In this document: piece after piece, positions 8,993-17,848 of the stretch | Position numbering within the stretch: the stretch's first letter is position 1 | How the letters are laid out: each line of letters begins with the position of its first letter | NCBI GenBank assembly: GCA_947487835.1 | Contig: CANKXX010000003.1 | Span: 1-64,000 of the forward strand | Direction: 5' to 3' | DNA length: 64,000 nucleotides | From: an uncultured Microbacteriaceae bacterium | GTDB lineage: Bacteria > Actinomycetota > Actinomycetes > Actinomycetales > Microbacteriaceae | The notes under the pieces: generated by a model | Seen by the model: only the letters and a program-made list of their open reading frames with translations | The model's database searches: none | What the model was told of the DNA's origin: nothing | Program-made: the position numbers and the translations under genes

Positions 8993-11796
8993 TTCTTGGC
9001 GGCGGGCTTGCGGGCCGGGGCCTTGCGCGCGGCGGGCTTGGCCTTCGCCTTCGGCTTGGCCGGGCCCTTCGCCCGCTTGTCGGCGAGCAGCTGCACGGCG
9101 CGGTCGAAGTCGACCTCCTCGACGGTCTCCCCGCGGGGGATGGTCGCGTTGGTCACGCCGTCCGTCACGTAGGGGCCGAAGCGGCCGTCCTTCACGCGGA
9201 TGGGCTTGCCGCTCTCCGGGTCAGCCTCGAACTCCTTCAGCGCGCTGGACGCCTTGCGGGCGCCGTACTTCGGCTGCGCGAACAGCTCGAGCGCACCGGG
9301 GAGGTCGATCTCGAAGATCGCGTCCTCGCTCGGGAGCGAGCGGGTGTCCGTGCCCTTCTTGAGGTAGGGGCCGTAGCGGCCGTTCGCCGCGACGATCGGC
9401 TCGTTCGACTCGGGGTCGGCGCCGACGGTGCGCGGGAGGTCGAGCAGCTTGAGGGCCGTGTCGAGATCGATCGACCCGAGGTCCATGCTCTTGAACAGCG
9501 ACGCCGTGCGCGGCTTGGCAGCAGCGGCCTTCTTGGCCGGGGCCTTCTTCTTCGCCGGCTTCTTCTCGGTGACCTCGCCGGTGGCGGCGTCGACCGCCGG
9601 CTCGGGCTCGGGAGCGGCCTCCGGCTCCGGGTCCGCCTCCGTCACGTAGGGACCGTACCGGCCGTCCTTGGCGAGGATCTCCTTGCCGTTCTCCGGGTTC
9701 ACGCCGACGACGCGGTCGGTGACGACGGGCGCCTCGATGAGCTCGCGCGCCTTCGCCTCCGTGAGCTCGTCGGGCGCGAGGTCCGGCGGGATGTTGACGC
9801 GGCGCGGGGTGGCGTCGGGGCCCGCCCCCTCCTCGGGGACCTCGAGGTAGGGGCCGTACTTGCCGATGCGGAGCGTGATGTCGTCGCTGATGCGCACCGA
9901 GTTGATGCTCCGGGCGTCGATCTCGCCGAGGTTGTCGATGACGCCGCGCAGCCCCTGGTGGCTGTCGCTGCCGAAGTAGAAGCCGTTGAGCCAGTCGACC
10001 CGGGCCGCGTCGCCGTCGGCGATGCGGTCGAGGTCGTCCTCCATCTCGGCCGTGAAGTCGTACTGCACGAGGTCGGTGAAGTACTCCTCGAGCAGCCGCA
10101 CGACGGAGAACGCGATCCAGTTCGGCACGAGGGCCGTGCCGCGCGGCGTGACGTAGCCGCGGTCGACGATCGTGGAGATGATCGCCGCGTAGGTCGACGG
10201 GCGCCCGATGCCGAGCTCTTCGAGGGTCTTCACGAGGCTCGCCTCGGTGTAGCGCGGCGGCGGGCTGGTCTCGTGGCCCTTCGCGTCGACCTCGGTGAGG
10301 GTGAGGATCTGGCCCTCACTGAGCGGCGGGAGCTTCGCCTCCTTGGCCTCCGCAGCGTCGGCGTTGGACTGGCGCTCCTCGTCCCGGCCCTCCTCGTACG
10401 CGTTGAGGAAGCCGCGGAACGTGATGACCGTGCCGGATGCGGCGAACTCCGCAGTCGCACCGTCGAGGCTCGCGCTCGAGGGGTCGCTGCCGGCCGCGAT
10501 GGGTCCGGCGGCGATGGTGACCGACGCCGTGGAGCCCTTGGCGTCCGCCATTTGGGATGCGACCGTGCGCTTCCAGATGAGGTCGTAGAGCTTGAAGTCG
10601 TTGCCGCGCAGCGACGACGACAGCGAGGACGGGGTGCGGAAGGTGTCGCCCGACGGGCGGATCGCCTCGTGCGCCTCCTGCGCGTTCTTGTTCTTGCCGG
10701 TGTAGAGACGCGGCTTCTCGGGCACGGTCTCCGGCCCGTAGAGCGCGCTCGCCTGGGTCCGGGCCGCCGCGATCGCCTGCTGCGAGAGCGAGGGCGAGTC
10801 GGTGCGCATGTAGGTGATGTAGCCGTTCTCGTACAGCGACTGCGCGACGCTCATGGTCTGGCGGGCGGAGAAGCGGAGCTTGCGCGCGGCCTCCTGCTGC
10901 AGGGTGGAGGTCGTGAACGGCGCTGCGGGGCGGCGGGTGTACGGCTTGGACTCAACCGAGGTCACCCGCACGGGGACGCTCGGGTTGCGCAGGGCTCCGG
11001 CCAGGTTCTCGGCCGCGGTCGCGTCGAGCGCCCGGACCTTCGCCTTGAGCACGCCCTTGTCGTCGAAGTCGCGTCCCGTCGCGATGCGCTCACCGTTCAG
11101 ACGAACGAGGCGGGCGGAGAAGGTGTCCGCGGTCTCCTCGCCCGCGTCGGCGGCACCGGGCCGGAGGGCCGCGGTGAGGTCCCAGTAGCCGGCGGCGACG
11201 AACGCGAGGCGCTCGCGCTCGCGGTCGACCACGAGGCGGGTGGCGGCGGACTGCACGCGGCCGGCGGACAGGCCGGGACCGACCTTGCGCCAGAGCACCG
11301 GGGACACCTCGTAGCCGTAGAGGCGGTCGAGGATGCGGCGGGTCTCCTGGGCGTCGACGAGCGCGGTGTCGATGTCCCGCGTGTTGTCCCGGGCCCGCTC
11401 GATCGCCTCCTTGGTGATCTCGTTGAACACCATCCGCTTCACGGGGACCTTGGGCTTCAGCACCTCGAGCAGGTGCCACGCGATGGCCTCGCCCTCGCGG
11501 TCGCCATCAGTTGCGAGGTAGAGCTCGTCGGCGTCCTTGAGGGCGCGCTTCAGCTCGGTGACCGTCTTCTTCTTTTGGTCGGAGACGACGTAGTAGGGCT
11601 CGAAGCCGTTCTCGACGTCGACGGAGAACTTGCCGACGGATCCGGTCTTCAGCTCGGCCGGGAGGTTCTTGGGCTCGATGAGGTCGCGGATGTGACCGAC
11701 AGAGGCCTGAACCTCGTACCCGTCCCCCAGGTACTGGGTGATCGACTTCACCTTCGTAGGCGACTCGACGATCACCAGTTTCTTCTTGCCGGGCAC
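8989..11796 (-). CDS. topA: DNA topoisomerase I (type IA)
   Basis: A 935-residue enzyme that relaxes negative supercoils. The GTG at 11796 is chosen because AAGGAG stands five bases upstream and it gives the normal VPGKKKLVIVESPTK N terminus. A frame extending to 11829 lacks such a site. The Toprim domain shows the DGDREGEAI metal site, and the nucleophile is Tyr329 in GYITYMRTDS. The C terminus has several topoisomerase C-terminal repeats without zinc cysteines (RYGPYV and RYGPYLKKG repeats), then a Lys/Ala/Pro-rich tail that probably binds DNA, as in other actinobacteria. It starts 10 bases after the tad operon's last gene. Confidence 0.97.
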   Translation of the reverse strand: MPGKKKLVIVESPTKVKSITQYLGDGYEVQASVGHIRDLIEPKNLPAELKTGSVGKFSVDVENGFEPYYVVSDQKKKTVTELKRALKDADELYLATDGDREGEAIAWHLLEVLKPKVPVKRMVFNEITKEAIERARDNTRDIDTALVDAQETRRILDRLYGYEVSPVLWRKVGPGLSAGRVQSAATRLVVDRERERLAFVAAGYWDLTAALRPGAADAGEETADTFSARLVRLNGERIATGRDFDDKGVLKAKVRALDATAAENLAGALRNPSVPVRVTSVESKPYTRRPAAPFTTSTLQQEAARKLRFSARQTMSVAQSLYENGYITYMRTDSPSLSQQAIAAARTQASALYGPETVPEKPRLYTGKNKNAQEAHEAIRPSGDTFRTPSSLSSSLRGNDFKLYDLIWKRTVASQMADAKGSTASVTIAAGPIAAGSDPSSASLDGATAEFAASGTVITFRGFLNAYEEGRDEERQSNADAAEAKEAKLPPLSEGQILTLTEVDAKGHETSPPPRYTEASLVKTLEELGIGRPSTYAAIISTIVDRGYVTPRGTALVPNWIAFSVVRLLEEYFTDLVQYDFTAEMEDDLDRIADGDAARVDWLNGFYFGSDSHQGLRGVIDNLGEIDARSINSVRISDDITLRIGKYGPYLEVPEEGAGPDATPRRVNIPPDLAPDELTEAKARELIEAPVVTDRVVGVNPENGKEILAKDGRYGPYVTEADPEPEAAPEPEPAVDAATGEVTEKKPAKKKAPAKKAAAAKPRTASLFKSMDLGSIDLDTALKLLDLPRTVGADPESNEPIVAANGRYGPYLKKGTDTRSLPSEDAIFEIDLPGALELFAQPKYGARKASSALKEFEADPESGKPIRVKDGRFGPYVTDGVTNATIPRGETVEEVDFDRAVQLLADKRAKGPAKPKAKAKPAARKAPARKPAAKK

Positions 11797-11806
11797 GTGG
11801 CTCCTT

Positions 11807-12358
11807 CTACTCGCTGACAGGCACACCATACACAGTGGTTCCGACGGTGTGCCGCATGGTCCGGACGATCCCGGTGGTGGTCTCCGCGTCGCGGAAACCG
11901 GTGGCCGAGGCCCCGTTCCGCCCGGATTGCGGCTCCTCGGGAGACCCCGGCGGCCCGGCCCGGGCGCGGGCCAGGACCCGCACGCCGAGCACGGCGGACT
12001 CGGTCGTGACGGTCACGACCACCCCCGAGAGCCGGCACTCGGACAACCGAGCGCCGTTCAGTCCGGCGGCGGCAGCCGCTGCCTCGCACGGCACGCCGGG
12101 AGTGATCCCGATCGCGACGTCCGCTGCGGCGAGCGCCGCGGCGTCCGCGGCGTTCGCGACCGCCCGCCTCGTCACCGCGCCCCTATATATAGGTATCACC
12201 ACAAGCGACACGATCACGCACGCGGCGACGATGCCGAGCACGAGGACCGAGCCCGCACCCCGCTCCCGCGTCTCCCTCGTCCGCGACGAGCGCACCCGAT
12301 GTTTCCCCTCGGCTTCCGCATCGTTCATCCACGCGGCCCCGGTGCCGAAGACGCTCAC
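11807..12358 (-). CDS. TadE-like protein of the actinobacterial tad locus (Rv3654c-like)
   Basis: A small protein of 183 residues. After a charged N-terminal part comes RERGAGSVLVLGIVAACVIVS, a hydrophobic segment with a pilin-like Gly-Ser junction, then AVANAADAAALAAADVAIG as in Flp/TadE and Rv3654c-like proteins. Unlike the two neighbours it lacks a Glu at +5 after the putative cleavage Gly. It is therefore probably a membrane-anchored minor pilin or assembly partner rather than the main pilin. The GTG overlaps the preceding TadE gene by four bases. An internal start (MNDAEAEG) is an alternative. Confidence 0.75.
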   Translation of the reverse strand: MSVFGTGAAWMNDAEAEGKHRVRSSRTRETRERGAGSVLVLGIVAACVIVSLVVIPIYRGAVTRRAVANAADAAALAAADVAIGITPGVPCEAAAAAAGLNGARLSECRLSGVVVTVTTESAVLGVRVLARARAGPPGSPEEPQSGRNGASATGFRDAETTTGIVRTMRHTVGTTVYGVPVSE

Positions 12359-12747
12359 GGCGCATCCGCCGCCGGATCGCTCACGTCCTTCCGGTACACC
12401 GGACCGCCGAGGGCGCAGCTGCTGGCGGTGATCGGTGCTCCCAGCGCCCGGGCGGGGACGAAGGCGGGCGTCGCGGACAGGTGCACGCAGCGGAAGTCGC
12501 CCTCCGACTCGACGGTGAAGGACGCGGCGCCGACCGCCCGGGCGACGCGCTCGCGAGCCGTGGCCGGCGGGTCTCCCCGGGCGAGCAGTCGCGCGGCGTC
12601 GGCCGCGGCATCCATCAGCCGTACCTGCTGACCGACCGTCTGGATGCCGCCGAGGCAGAGCGCGAGCACCACGACGGCGGCGGGCAGCGCCGCGGCGAAC
12701 TCGGCGGTGACGCTCCCGGCCTCGCCGCCCCGGCTCGCCGATCTCAT
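12355..12747 (-). CDS. tadE: TadE family minor pilin
   Basis: A 130-residue pseudopilin-like protein. Near the N terminus it has GEAGSVTAEF, a prepilin-peptidase type junction with Glu at +5 and an aromatic at +6 after the Gly, followed by about 22 hydrophobic residues. The remainder, with two cysteines, would lie outside the membrane. TadE proteins are minor components or assembly factors of Flp/tad pili. Start and stop overlap neighbouring genes by four bases on both sides, so it is tightly co-translated with the pilin-like gene and the next TadE-like gene. Confidence 0.82.
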   Translation of the reverse strand: MRSASRGGEAGSVTAEFAAALPAAVVVLALCLGGIQTVGQQVRLMDAAADAARLLARGDPPATARERVARAVGAASFTVESEGDFRCVHLSATPAFVPARALGAPITASSCALGGPVYRKDVSDPAADAP

Positions 12748-13022
12748 CCGTTGTAGGTGAGGGCCTGCCGGACGAGGTCGGTGAGGATCTGCCGCACCTC
12801 GTCGCTCTGCAGGATCACCACGAGCAGCCCGGCGAACGCCACGGCCGCCATGGTTGCGATGGCGTACTCGGCGGTCGCGGCGCCGCGCTCGCCGACGTCG
12901 AAACCGCTCTCGGTCGCGTCGCCGACGCCGACGGCGACGCGACCGGGAGTTCCCGCGGTGCCCCCATCGATCGCACCGTAGCCGTCCGCCGTCCGTGCGG
13001 CTCTGCCGGTTCCCTGGGTCAT
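12744..13022 (-). CDS. Flp-like pilin, DUF4244 family
   Basis: A 92-residue protein, probably the structural pilin of the tad locus. Residues ERGAATAEYAIATMAA contain the Flp signature: a Gly followed by four residues, then Glu-Tyr at +5/+6, and one hydrophobic helix ending in a short polar tail (LTYNG end). The ATG at 13022 is supported by GGAAGGAG seven bases upstream. Longer frames reach far upstream but read through the gap after the TadB/TadC-like gene. It overlaps tadE by four bases. A prepilin peptidase gene is not in the window. Confidence 0.82.
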   Translation of the reverse strand: MTQGTGRAARTADGYGAIDGGTAGTPGRVAVGVGDATESGFDVGERGAATAEYAIATMAAVAFAGLLVVILQSDEVRQILTDLVRQALTYNG

Positions 13023-13135
13023 GTCCGTGCTCCTTCCCCGTGTCGCGCGGATCTGCGCGGCCCGGCACGAGCGGGACCAGTGTGCGGCCGGGCGGCCGGC
13101 GGCTGCGCTCTCCGCCCGCGCTCCGGGAGGGGAGT

Positions 13136-14200
13136 TCACAGGGCGGGGAGTGTGGACGAGATGACGCTCGCGAGGAGCGGTGCCACCCCCACGAGGAGGA
13201 AGGCCGGGAGCACGCAGGCGCCCAGGGGCAGCATGAGCCCGGCTCCCGCCTCCTCGGCCGCGCGCCTGCCGTCGGCCCGGGCACGCCTGCGCACGAGGTC
13301 GGCCTCGCTCCGCAGCAGCTCCGCGGCCGGCACCCCCGCCCGCAGCGACAGCGCGAGCACCTCGTCGACCACCCGGTCCTCCTCGCCGGGCGGGATGCCG
13401 TGCAGGTCGAGTGCGCGGTCGACCGCCGCCCGGGCCCGGTCGAGGGAGGCGCCGCCCGACATGGCCACGGCCATCAGCTCGGGCACGAGGCCTGGCGTCC
13501 TGCTTCGCGGCCGCGCGCGCCGGAGCAGGAGGCGCATCCACGCCCGGGCGAGCGCGAGGAGCAGAGCGCCGGCGAGGAGGCAGGCGAGGCCGAACGGGGT
13601 GGCGAAGAGGACCCGCAGGGTGTCGAAGCCGAGCAGCGCGCCGAGGAGGATGCCGACGGCGGGCAGCGCGAGCACGGTCCGCGCCGTCGCCGTCGGCCCG
13701 GCGAGCGCCACCGCGAGGTCGCGCTCGACGTCGGCGAGGGAGCGGAGGGAGTCCGCGAAGGCCCGCATGCTCTGGGACAGCGGGGCTCCCGCCTCCGTGG
13801 CGACGGACCAGAGGGCGCCGAGACCGAGCCAGGCGGCCGCTGCGTCCTCGGGCAGTTTCCGGGCCGCGAGCCGGATGGCATCGCCCTCCGATTCCCCTGC
13901 CTCGACGGCTGCCGCAGCGGCGGAGAGCACCGGGTCGTCGCGGTCCTGTGCTCCTCTGTCCGGTGCGTGCCGGTCCGTTGCGTCCCTGTCTTCACCCGCG
14001 GGCGCGGCCACGTGCCGCCAGGCCGAGGCGGGTGCGACGCCGGCCGCGATAAGCACGGCCAGCCGTTGCGCGACGGCGGCGACGTCGTCCAGGGGCGACT
14101 CCCGCGACCCGCGTGATCGCCGCCGTCGCTTCCGGGCCCGCGGCCGGATGCCGACGTGGGCGCGGGCGCGAGCGGCCACGCGCCGCTCCTCAGGTGACAC
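13136..14200 (-). CDS. Type II secretion system F-domain protein, TadB/TadC-like
   Basis: A 354-residue inner-membrane platform protein for the tad pilus. It has an Arg/Lys-rich N terminus, a first domain (SPLDDVAAVAQRLAVLIAAG), a central hydrophobic pair near 195-250, a second F domain (VPELMAVAMSGGASLDRAR) and a C-terminal membrane segment. One gene appears to cover both the TadB and TadC halves. The GTG start has GAGGAG five bases upstream and overlaps the ATPase gene by 11 bases. The pilin gene follows after 113 bases. Confidence 0.82.
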   Translation of the reverse strand: MSPEERRVAARARAHVGIRPRARKRRRRSRGSRESPLDDVAAVAQRLAVLIAAGVAPASAWRHVAAPAGEDRDATDRHAPDRGAQDRDDPVLSAAAAAVEAGESEGDAIRLAARKLPEDAAAAWLGLGALWSVATEAGAPLSQSMRAFADSLRSLADVERDLAVALAGPTATARTVLALPAVGILLGALLGFDTLRVLFATPFGLACLLAGALLLALARAWMRLLLRRARPRSRTPGLVPELMAVAMSGGASLDRARAAVDRALDLHGIPPGEEDRVVDEVLALSLRAGVPAAELLRSEADLVRRRARADGRRAAEEAGAGLMLPLGACVLPAFLLVGVAPLLASVISSTLPAL

Positions 14201-15407
14201 GGCGGCTCCTCACGACGTGCTCTGCGCCATTCGAGGCAGATCGCGGCGGCTCGATCGGCTCGATGGGGTCGATCGGCTCGATCGCCAGGCGGTCCTGGCC
14301 GTCGAGGGTGAAGCGCCCCAGCCCGACCACGCGCCGCTCCCCCGCCCGCCTGGCCAGGTGCACGACGAGCCCGATGGCGCTCACGGTCTGCCGGGCGACC
14401 GCGTCCGGCGACAGGCCGCCGAGCGCGCCGAGCGCCTCCATGCGGGCCGGCACGTCGGCGAGCGCGTTGGCGTGCAGCGTCCCCGCTCCCCCGTCGTGGC
14501 CGGTGTTCAGCGCGGCGAGCAGCTCGCGCACCTCGGCGCCGCGGCACTCGCCGAGCACGAGCCGGTCGGGCCGCATTCGCAGCGCCTCGCGCACCAGGCG
14601 CTCCAGCCCGATGCGGCCGGCTCCCTCCAGGTTCGACTGGCGTGCCTCCAGCGGGACGAAGTGGGGGTGCGGCACGCGCAGCTCCGACACGTCCTCGACC
14701 GCGACGATCCGCTCGGTCGGGGGCGCGGACGCGAGCAGCGCCGAGAGCAGCGCCGTCTTCCCGCTCCCGCCCGCGCCGGTCACGAGCAGGTTGATGCGCT
14801 CCCGCACCGCGGTTGCGAGGGTCGACAGCACACCGGCGGGGAACATGCCGCGGGCGTCGAGGTCGGAAAGGGTCAGTCGGGCGACGGCCGGAAGGCGGAT
14901 GGACAGCAGGGTGCCGGACGGCGAGACCGGCGGAAGGACGGCATGCACGCGGATGCCCGGCCCGACCACCACGTCGACGCAGGGCATGGCCTCGTCGACG
15001 TGCCGCCCGCCGAGCGCGATGAGCCGGGTCGCCAGCTCCCGCAGGGCCCGCTCGTCCGCGATCCCGATCGTCGGGTGCGGCGCCGCGCCCGAACCGCGGT
15101 CCACCCACGCCGGTCCCGGCCCGTTGAGGAAGACGTCGGTCACTTCCGCCGGAGCGATCAGCGGCGCAAGGGGACCGAACGCACGCTCGACGCGCTCGGC
15201 GAGCCGGCGGCGGGGTTCCGCCGCCGCACGCGACGGCCCCGTCGGTGCGGAACCGGCCATCGGCGGGGCGGCGGAGCCGGGTCGATCCGAAAGAGCGCGA
15301 TCCCGAGCGGCGCGGCCTGCCGTCTCGTGCGCGCCCCCCGCGCCGGATCCGCCGCCGCGCACCGCCACGAACGGCACCGGCGGGGTCGCGGGGCGAGGAG
15401 CGGTCAT
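14190..15407 (-). CDS. tadA: TadA-type pilus assembly ATPase (GspE/CpaF family)
   Basis: A 405-residue secretion ATPase that should drive Flp pilus assembly. The Walker A is GAGGSGKT at 211-218, followed by VAVEDVSEL (Asp box), LRMRPDRLVLGECRG (Walker B) and TGHDGGAGTLHANA (His box). The Ala/Pro-rich first 60 residues lack known motifs. The ATG at 15407 is preferred to the frame's upstream extension, which would cover the 6C RNA. The C terminus ends in a four-fold repeat of Ile-Glu-Pro type (IEPIDPIEPIEP), encoded by a 9-base tandem repeat at 14248-14283. It heads the tad operon. Confidence 0.88.
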   Translation of the reverse strand: MTAPRPATPPVPFVAVRGGGSGAGGAHETAGRAARDRALSDRPGSAAPPMAGSAPTGPSRAAAEPRRRLAERVERAFGPLAPLIAPAEVTDVFLNGPGPAWVDRGSGAAPHPTIGIADERALRELATRLIALGGRHVDEAMPCVDVVVGPGIRVHAVLPPVSPSGTLLSIRLPAVARLTLSDLDARGMFPAGVLSTLATAVRERINLLVTGAGGSGKTALLSALLASAPPTERIVAVEDVSELRVPHPHFVPLEARQSNLEGAGRIGLERLVREALRMRPDRLVLGECRGAEVRELLAALNTGHDGGAGTLHANALADVPARMEALGALGGLSPDAVARQTVSAIGLVVHLARRAGERRVVGLGRFTLDGQDRLAIEPIDPIEPIEPPRSASNGAEHVVRSRRVT

Positions 15408-15545
15408 CCCGGCAGGGTAGGCGGCCGCCGCTGCGCTCCCGGCCGGGCCGAGGCACGCGGTGGAGTCCGGATGCCCGGCCGCAGCGTGTGCGGGACACGA
15501 GGGGAAACGCGACGCCCGCGTCGCCCGCAGCACCAACGACGGATG

Positions 15546-15646
15546 CAGCAAAAAGAAGGGGCGGCACCCATTGGGGGGAACAGGTGCCGCCAGGCAACGC
15601 AGGATTGGGGGGAATCCACACGCGTTGCTGTCGGTCGAACCGACTG
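15546..15646 (-). ncRNA. 6C small RNA
   Basis: The minus strand encodes about 100 nt that fold as the actinobacterial 6C RNA family. There are two stem-loops, each with a loop of six C. The first is GCAACGC/GCGTTGC enclosing GGATT-CCCCCC-AATCC (15602-15634). The second is GGCGGCACC/GGTGCCGCC (15560-15591) with CCCCCC in the loop, followed by a CTTCTTTTT tract that makes it a terminator. A promoter lies directly upstream (15651-15679). From memory, the M. tuberculosis 6C RNA (B11) also lies beside the tad-type locus near Rv3660c. Its C-rich loops are known to act on G-rich mRNA sites. Confidence 0.95.
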
Positions 15647-15650
15647 TCCG

Positions 15651-15679
15651 AGTGTAGCGCGCCGGGTGTCCGCCGCCAA
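15651..15679 (-). promoter_or_regulatory. Promoter of the 6C small RNA
   Basis: On the minus strand TTGGCG (15679-15674) and TACACT (15656-15651) are separated by 17 bases, a good housekeeping-sigma promoter. The start would fall near 15644-15647, just before the first 6C stem. Confidence 0.75.
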
Positions 15680-15835
15680 TACCGCGCGCCCCAGTCGTGA
15701 CCGCATCGTCACGTGCGCCCCGCCCTGCTCGCGGCGCACCGAATGCACCGTTCATCAGGCGCGGTTCCCGCCGCGCCCGCCGTGCGCCGACGCAGCTGAG
15801 CCAAGGCGATAACGTAGTCCGCGGAGAGGATGACG

Positions 15836-17848
15836 ATGTCCACGAGCACCCCGCAGGATTCCCCGCAGACCGCGCACGCGTCGCACAACATCGACACGCT
15901 GCAGAAGCGAGGGAAGACCTTCCCGCCGCCGCCCGGGTTCGCCGCGAACGCGATCGCCGACGCGGGCCTGTACGAGAGGGCGAACGCCGACCGGCTGGGC
16001 TTCTGGGCCGAGCAGGCCCGGGAGATCCTCGACTGGCAGAAGCCGTTCGAGAGCGTGCTCGACTGGTCGAATCCCCCGTTCGCCCGCTGGTTCGCCGACG
16101 GCGAGCTCAACGTCGCCTACAACTGCCTCGACCGCCACGTGCTCGCCGGCAACGGCGACCGCGTCGCCATCCACTGGGAGGGCGAGCCCGGTGACTCCCG
16201 GACCTTCACCTACGCCGAGCTCACCGCCGAGGTGAAGCGCGCCGCCAACGTGCTCGAGGGCCTGGGCATCGGCGCCGGCGACCGCGTGGCCATCTACCTG
16301 CCGATGATCCCCGAGGCCGTCATCTCGATGCTCGCCGTCGCGCGCATCGGCGCCGTCCACTCCGTGGTGTTCGGCGGATTCAGCGCCGAGAGCCTGCGCA
16401 CCCGCATCGACGACGCCGAGGCCAAGCTCGTCATCACGGCGGACGGCGGCTGGCGCAAGGGCAAGGTCTTCGCGCTCAAGCCCACCGTCGACACGGCGCT
16501 CGGCGGCGAGCCGAGCTCGGTGGAGCACGTCCTCGTCGTGCGGCGCGGCGAGAACGAGATCGACTGGACCGACGAGCGCGACGTCTGGTGGCACGACGCC
16601 GTCGGCGCCGCGGACGAGGAGCACGAGGCGCGCGGCTTCGAGGCGGAGCAGCCCCTCTACATCCTCTACACGAGCGGCACCACCGGGAAGCCCAAGGGCA
16701 TCCTGCACACGTCCGGTGGCTACCTCACCCAGGTCGCCTTCACCCACCGCACCGTGTTCGACCTGCACCCCGAGACGGACGTCTACTGGTGCACCGCCGA
16801 CGTGGGCTGGGTCACCGGCCACAGCTACGTCGTCTACGGGCCGCTCGCCAACGGCGCGACACAGGTCATGTACGAGGGCACGCCCGACACCCCCCACCCG
16901 GGCCGGTGGTGGGAGATCATCCAGAAGTACGGCGTCACCATCTTCTACGCGGCGCCCACGGCGATCCGCTCGTTCATGAAGCTCGGCCGGGAGATCCCGG
17001 ACGCGTTCGACCTGTCCTCCCTGCGGGTGCTCGGCTCGGTCGGCGAGCCCATCAATCCCGAGGCGTGGAACTGGTACCGCAACGTCATCGGCGGCGGCAG
17101 CACCCCCATCGTCGACACGTGGTGGCAGACGGAGACCGGCGCGATGATGATCTCGCCGCTGCCCGGCGTGACGGCCACCAAGCCCGGCTCGGCACAGGTG
17201 CCGCTGCCCGGCATCTCCGTCGACGTGCGGGACGACGACGGCAACCCCGTCCCGTCCGGTGGCGGCGGCCTGCTCGTGGTGACCGAGCCGTGGCCCTCCA
17301 TGCTGCGCGGCATCTGGGGCGACCCCGACCGCTTCGTCGAGACCTACTGGGACAAGTTCGCAACCGTGCCCGGCGGTCCGCTCTACTTCGCCGGGGACGG
17401 CGCGCGCCGGGACGAGGACGGCGACATCTGGCTGCTCGGCCGCGTCGACGACGTGATGAACGTGTCCGGCCACCGTCTCTCGACCGCGGAGATCGAGTCG
17501 TCGCTGGTGTCGCATCCCTTCGTCGCCGAGGCGGCGGTCGTGGGAGCCAGCGACGAGACCACCGGTCAGGCCGTCGTCGCGTTCGTGATCCTCCGCGCCG
17601 ATCAGGCCGAGGCCGTGAGCGCCGAGGACGCGAGCGCGATCCTGCGGCACCACGTCGGCCAGCAGATCGGCGCGATCGCCCGGCCACGCACCATCTTCGT
17701 CGTGACGGAGCTGCCGAAGACGCGATCCGGCAAGATCATGCGCCGGCTGCTGCGCGATGTGGCGGAGGGGCGCGAGATCGGGGACACCACGACGCTCGCG
17801 GACACGCAGGTGATGCAGATCATCAGCGACCGGCTCGCGCAGAAGTAG
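15836..17848 (+). CDS. acs: Acetyl-CoA synthetase (AMP-forming)
   Basis: A 670-residue adenylate-forming enzyme that converts acetate, ATP and CoA to acetyl-CoA. Motifs include YTSGTTGKPKG near 281 (AMP loop), WQTETGAMM near 436, YFAGDGARRDEDGDIWLLGR near 518 and the catalytic, acetylatable lysine in TRSGKIMRR near 630. The ATG at 15836 is preferred to that at 15830, because GGAGAGG directly abuts the earlier one but is six bases from the later. It is transcribed away from the tad operon, after the 6C RNA. Confidence 0.97.
   Translation: MSTSTPQDSPQTAHASHNIDTLQKRGKTFPPPPGFAANAIADAGLYERANADRLGFWAEQAREILDWQKPFESVLDWSNPPFARWFADGELNVAYNCLDRHVLAGNGDRVAIHWEGEPGDSRTFTYAELTAEVKRAANVLEGLGIGAGDRVAIYLPMIPEAVISMLAVARIGAVHSVVFGGFSAESLRTRIDDAEAKLVITADGGWRKGKVFALKPTVDTALGGEPSSVEHVLVVRRGENEIDWTDERDVWWHDAVGAADEEHEARGFEAEQPLYILYTSGTTGKPKGILHTSGGYLTQVAFTHRTVFDLHPETDVYWCTADVGWVTGHSYVVYGPLANGATQVMYEGTPDTPHPGRWWEIIQKYGVTIFYAAPTAIRSFMKLGREIPDAFDLSSLRVLGSVGEPINPEAWNWYRNVIGGGSTPIVDTWWQTETGAMMISPLPGVTATKPGSAQVPLPGISVDVRDDDGNPVPSGGGGLLVVTEPWPSMLRGIWGDPDRFVETYWDKFATVPGGPLYFAGDGARRDEDGDIWLLGRVDDVMNVSGHRLSTAEIESSLVSHPFVAEAAVVGASDETTGQAVVAFVILRADQAEAVSAEDASAILRHHVGQQIGAIARPRTIFVVTELPKTRSGKIMRRLLRDVAEGREIGDTTTLADTQVMQIISDRLAQK

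Larger units (their letters stand above)
15408..15835. other. Divergent intergenic region between tadA and acs
   Basis: These 428 bases hold the 6C RNA and its promoter. The remainder (15680-15835) should carry the acs promoter and leader; GGAGAGG at 15823-15829 serves as the acs ribosome site. No protein gene is seen. From memory, a septum-site (Ssd/CpaE-like) gene stands next to the ATPase gene in mycobacteria; it is absent here. Confidence 0.7.

Noticed and set aside
13080-15812. Plus-strand frame of 910 codons through the tad locus and 6C RNA
   Set aside because: Composition is Arg/Ser/Ala-rich with no domain, and it runs through the 6C RNA and opposite clear pilus genes.
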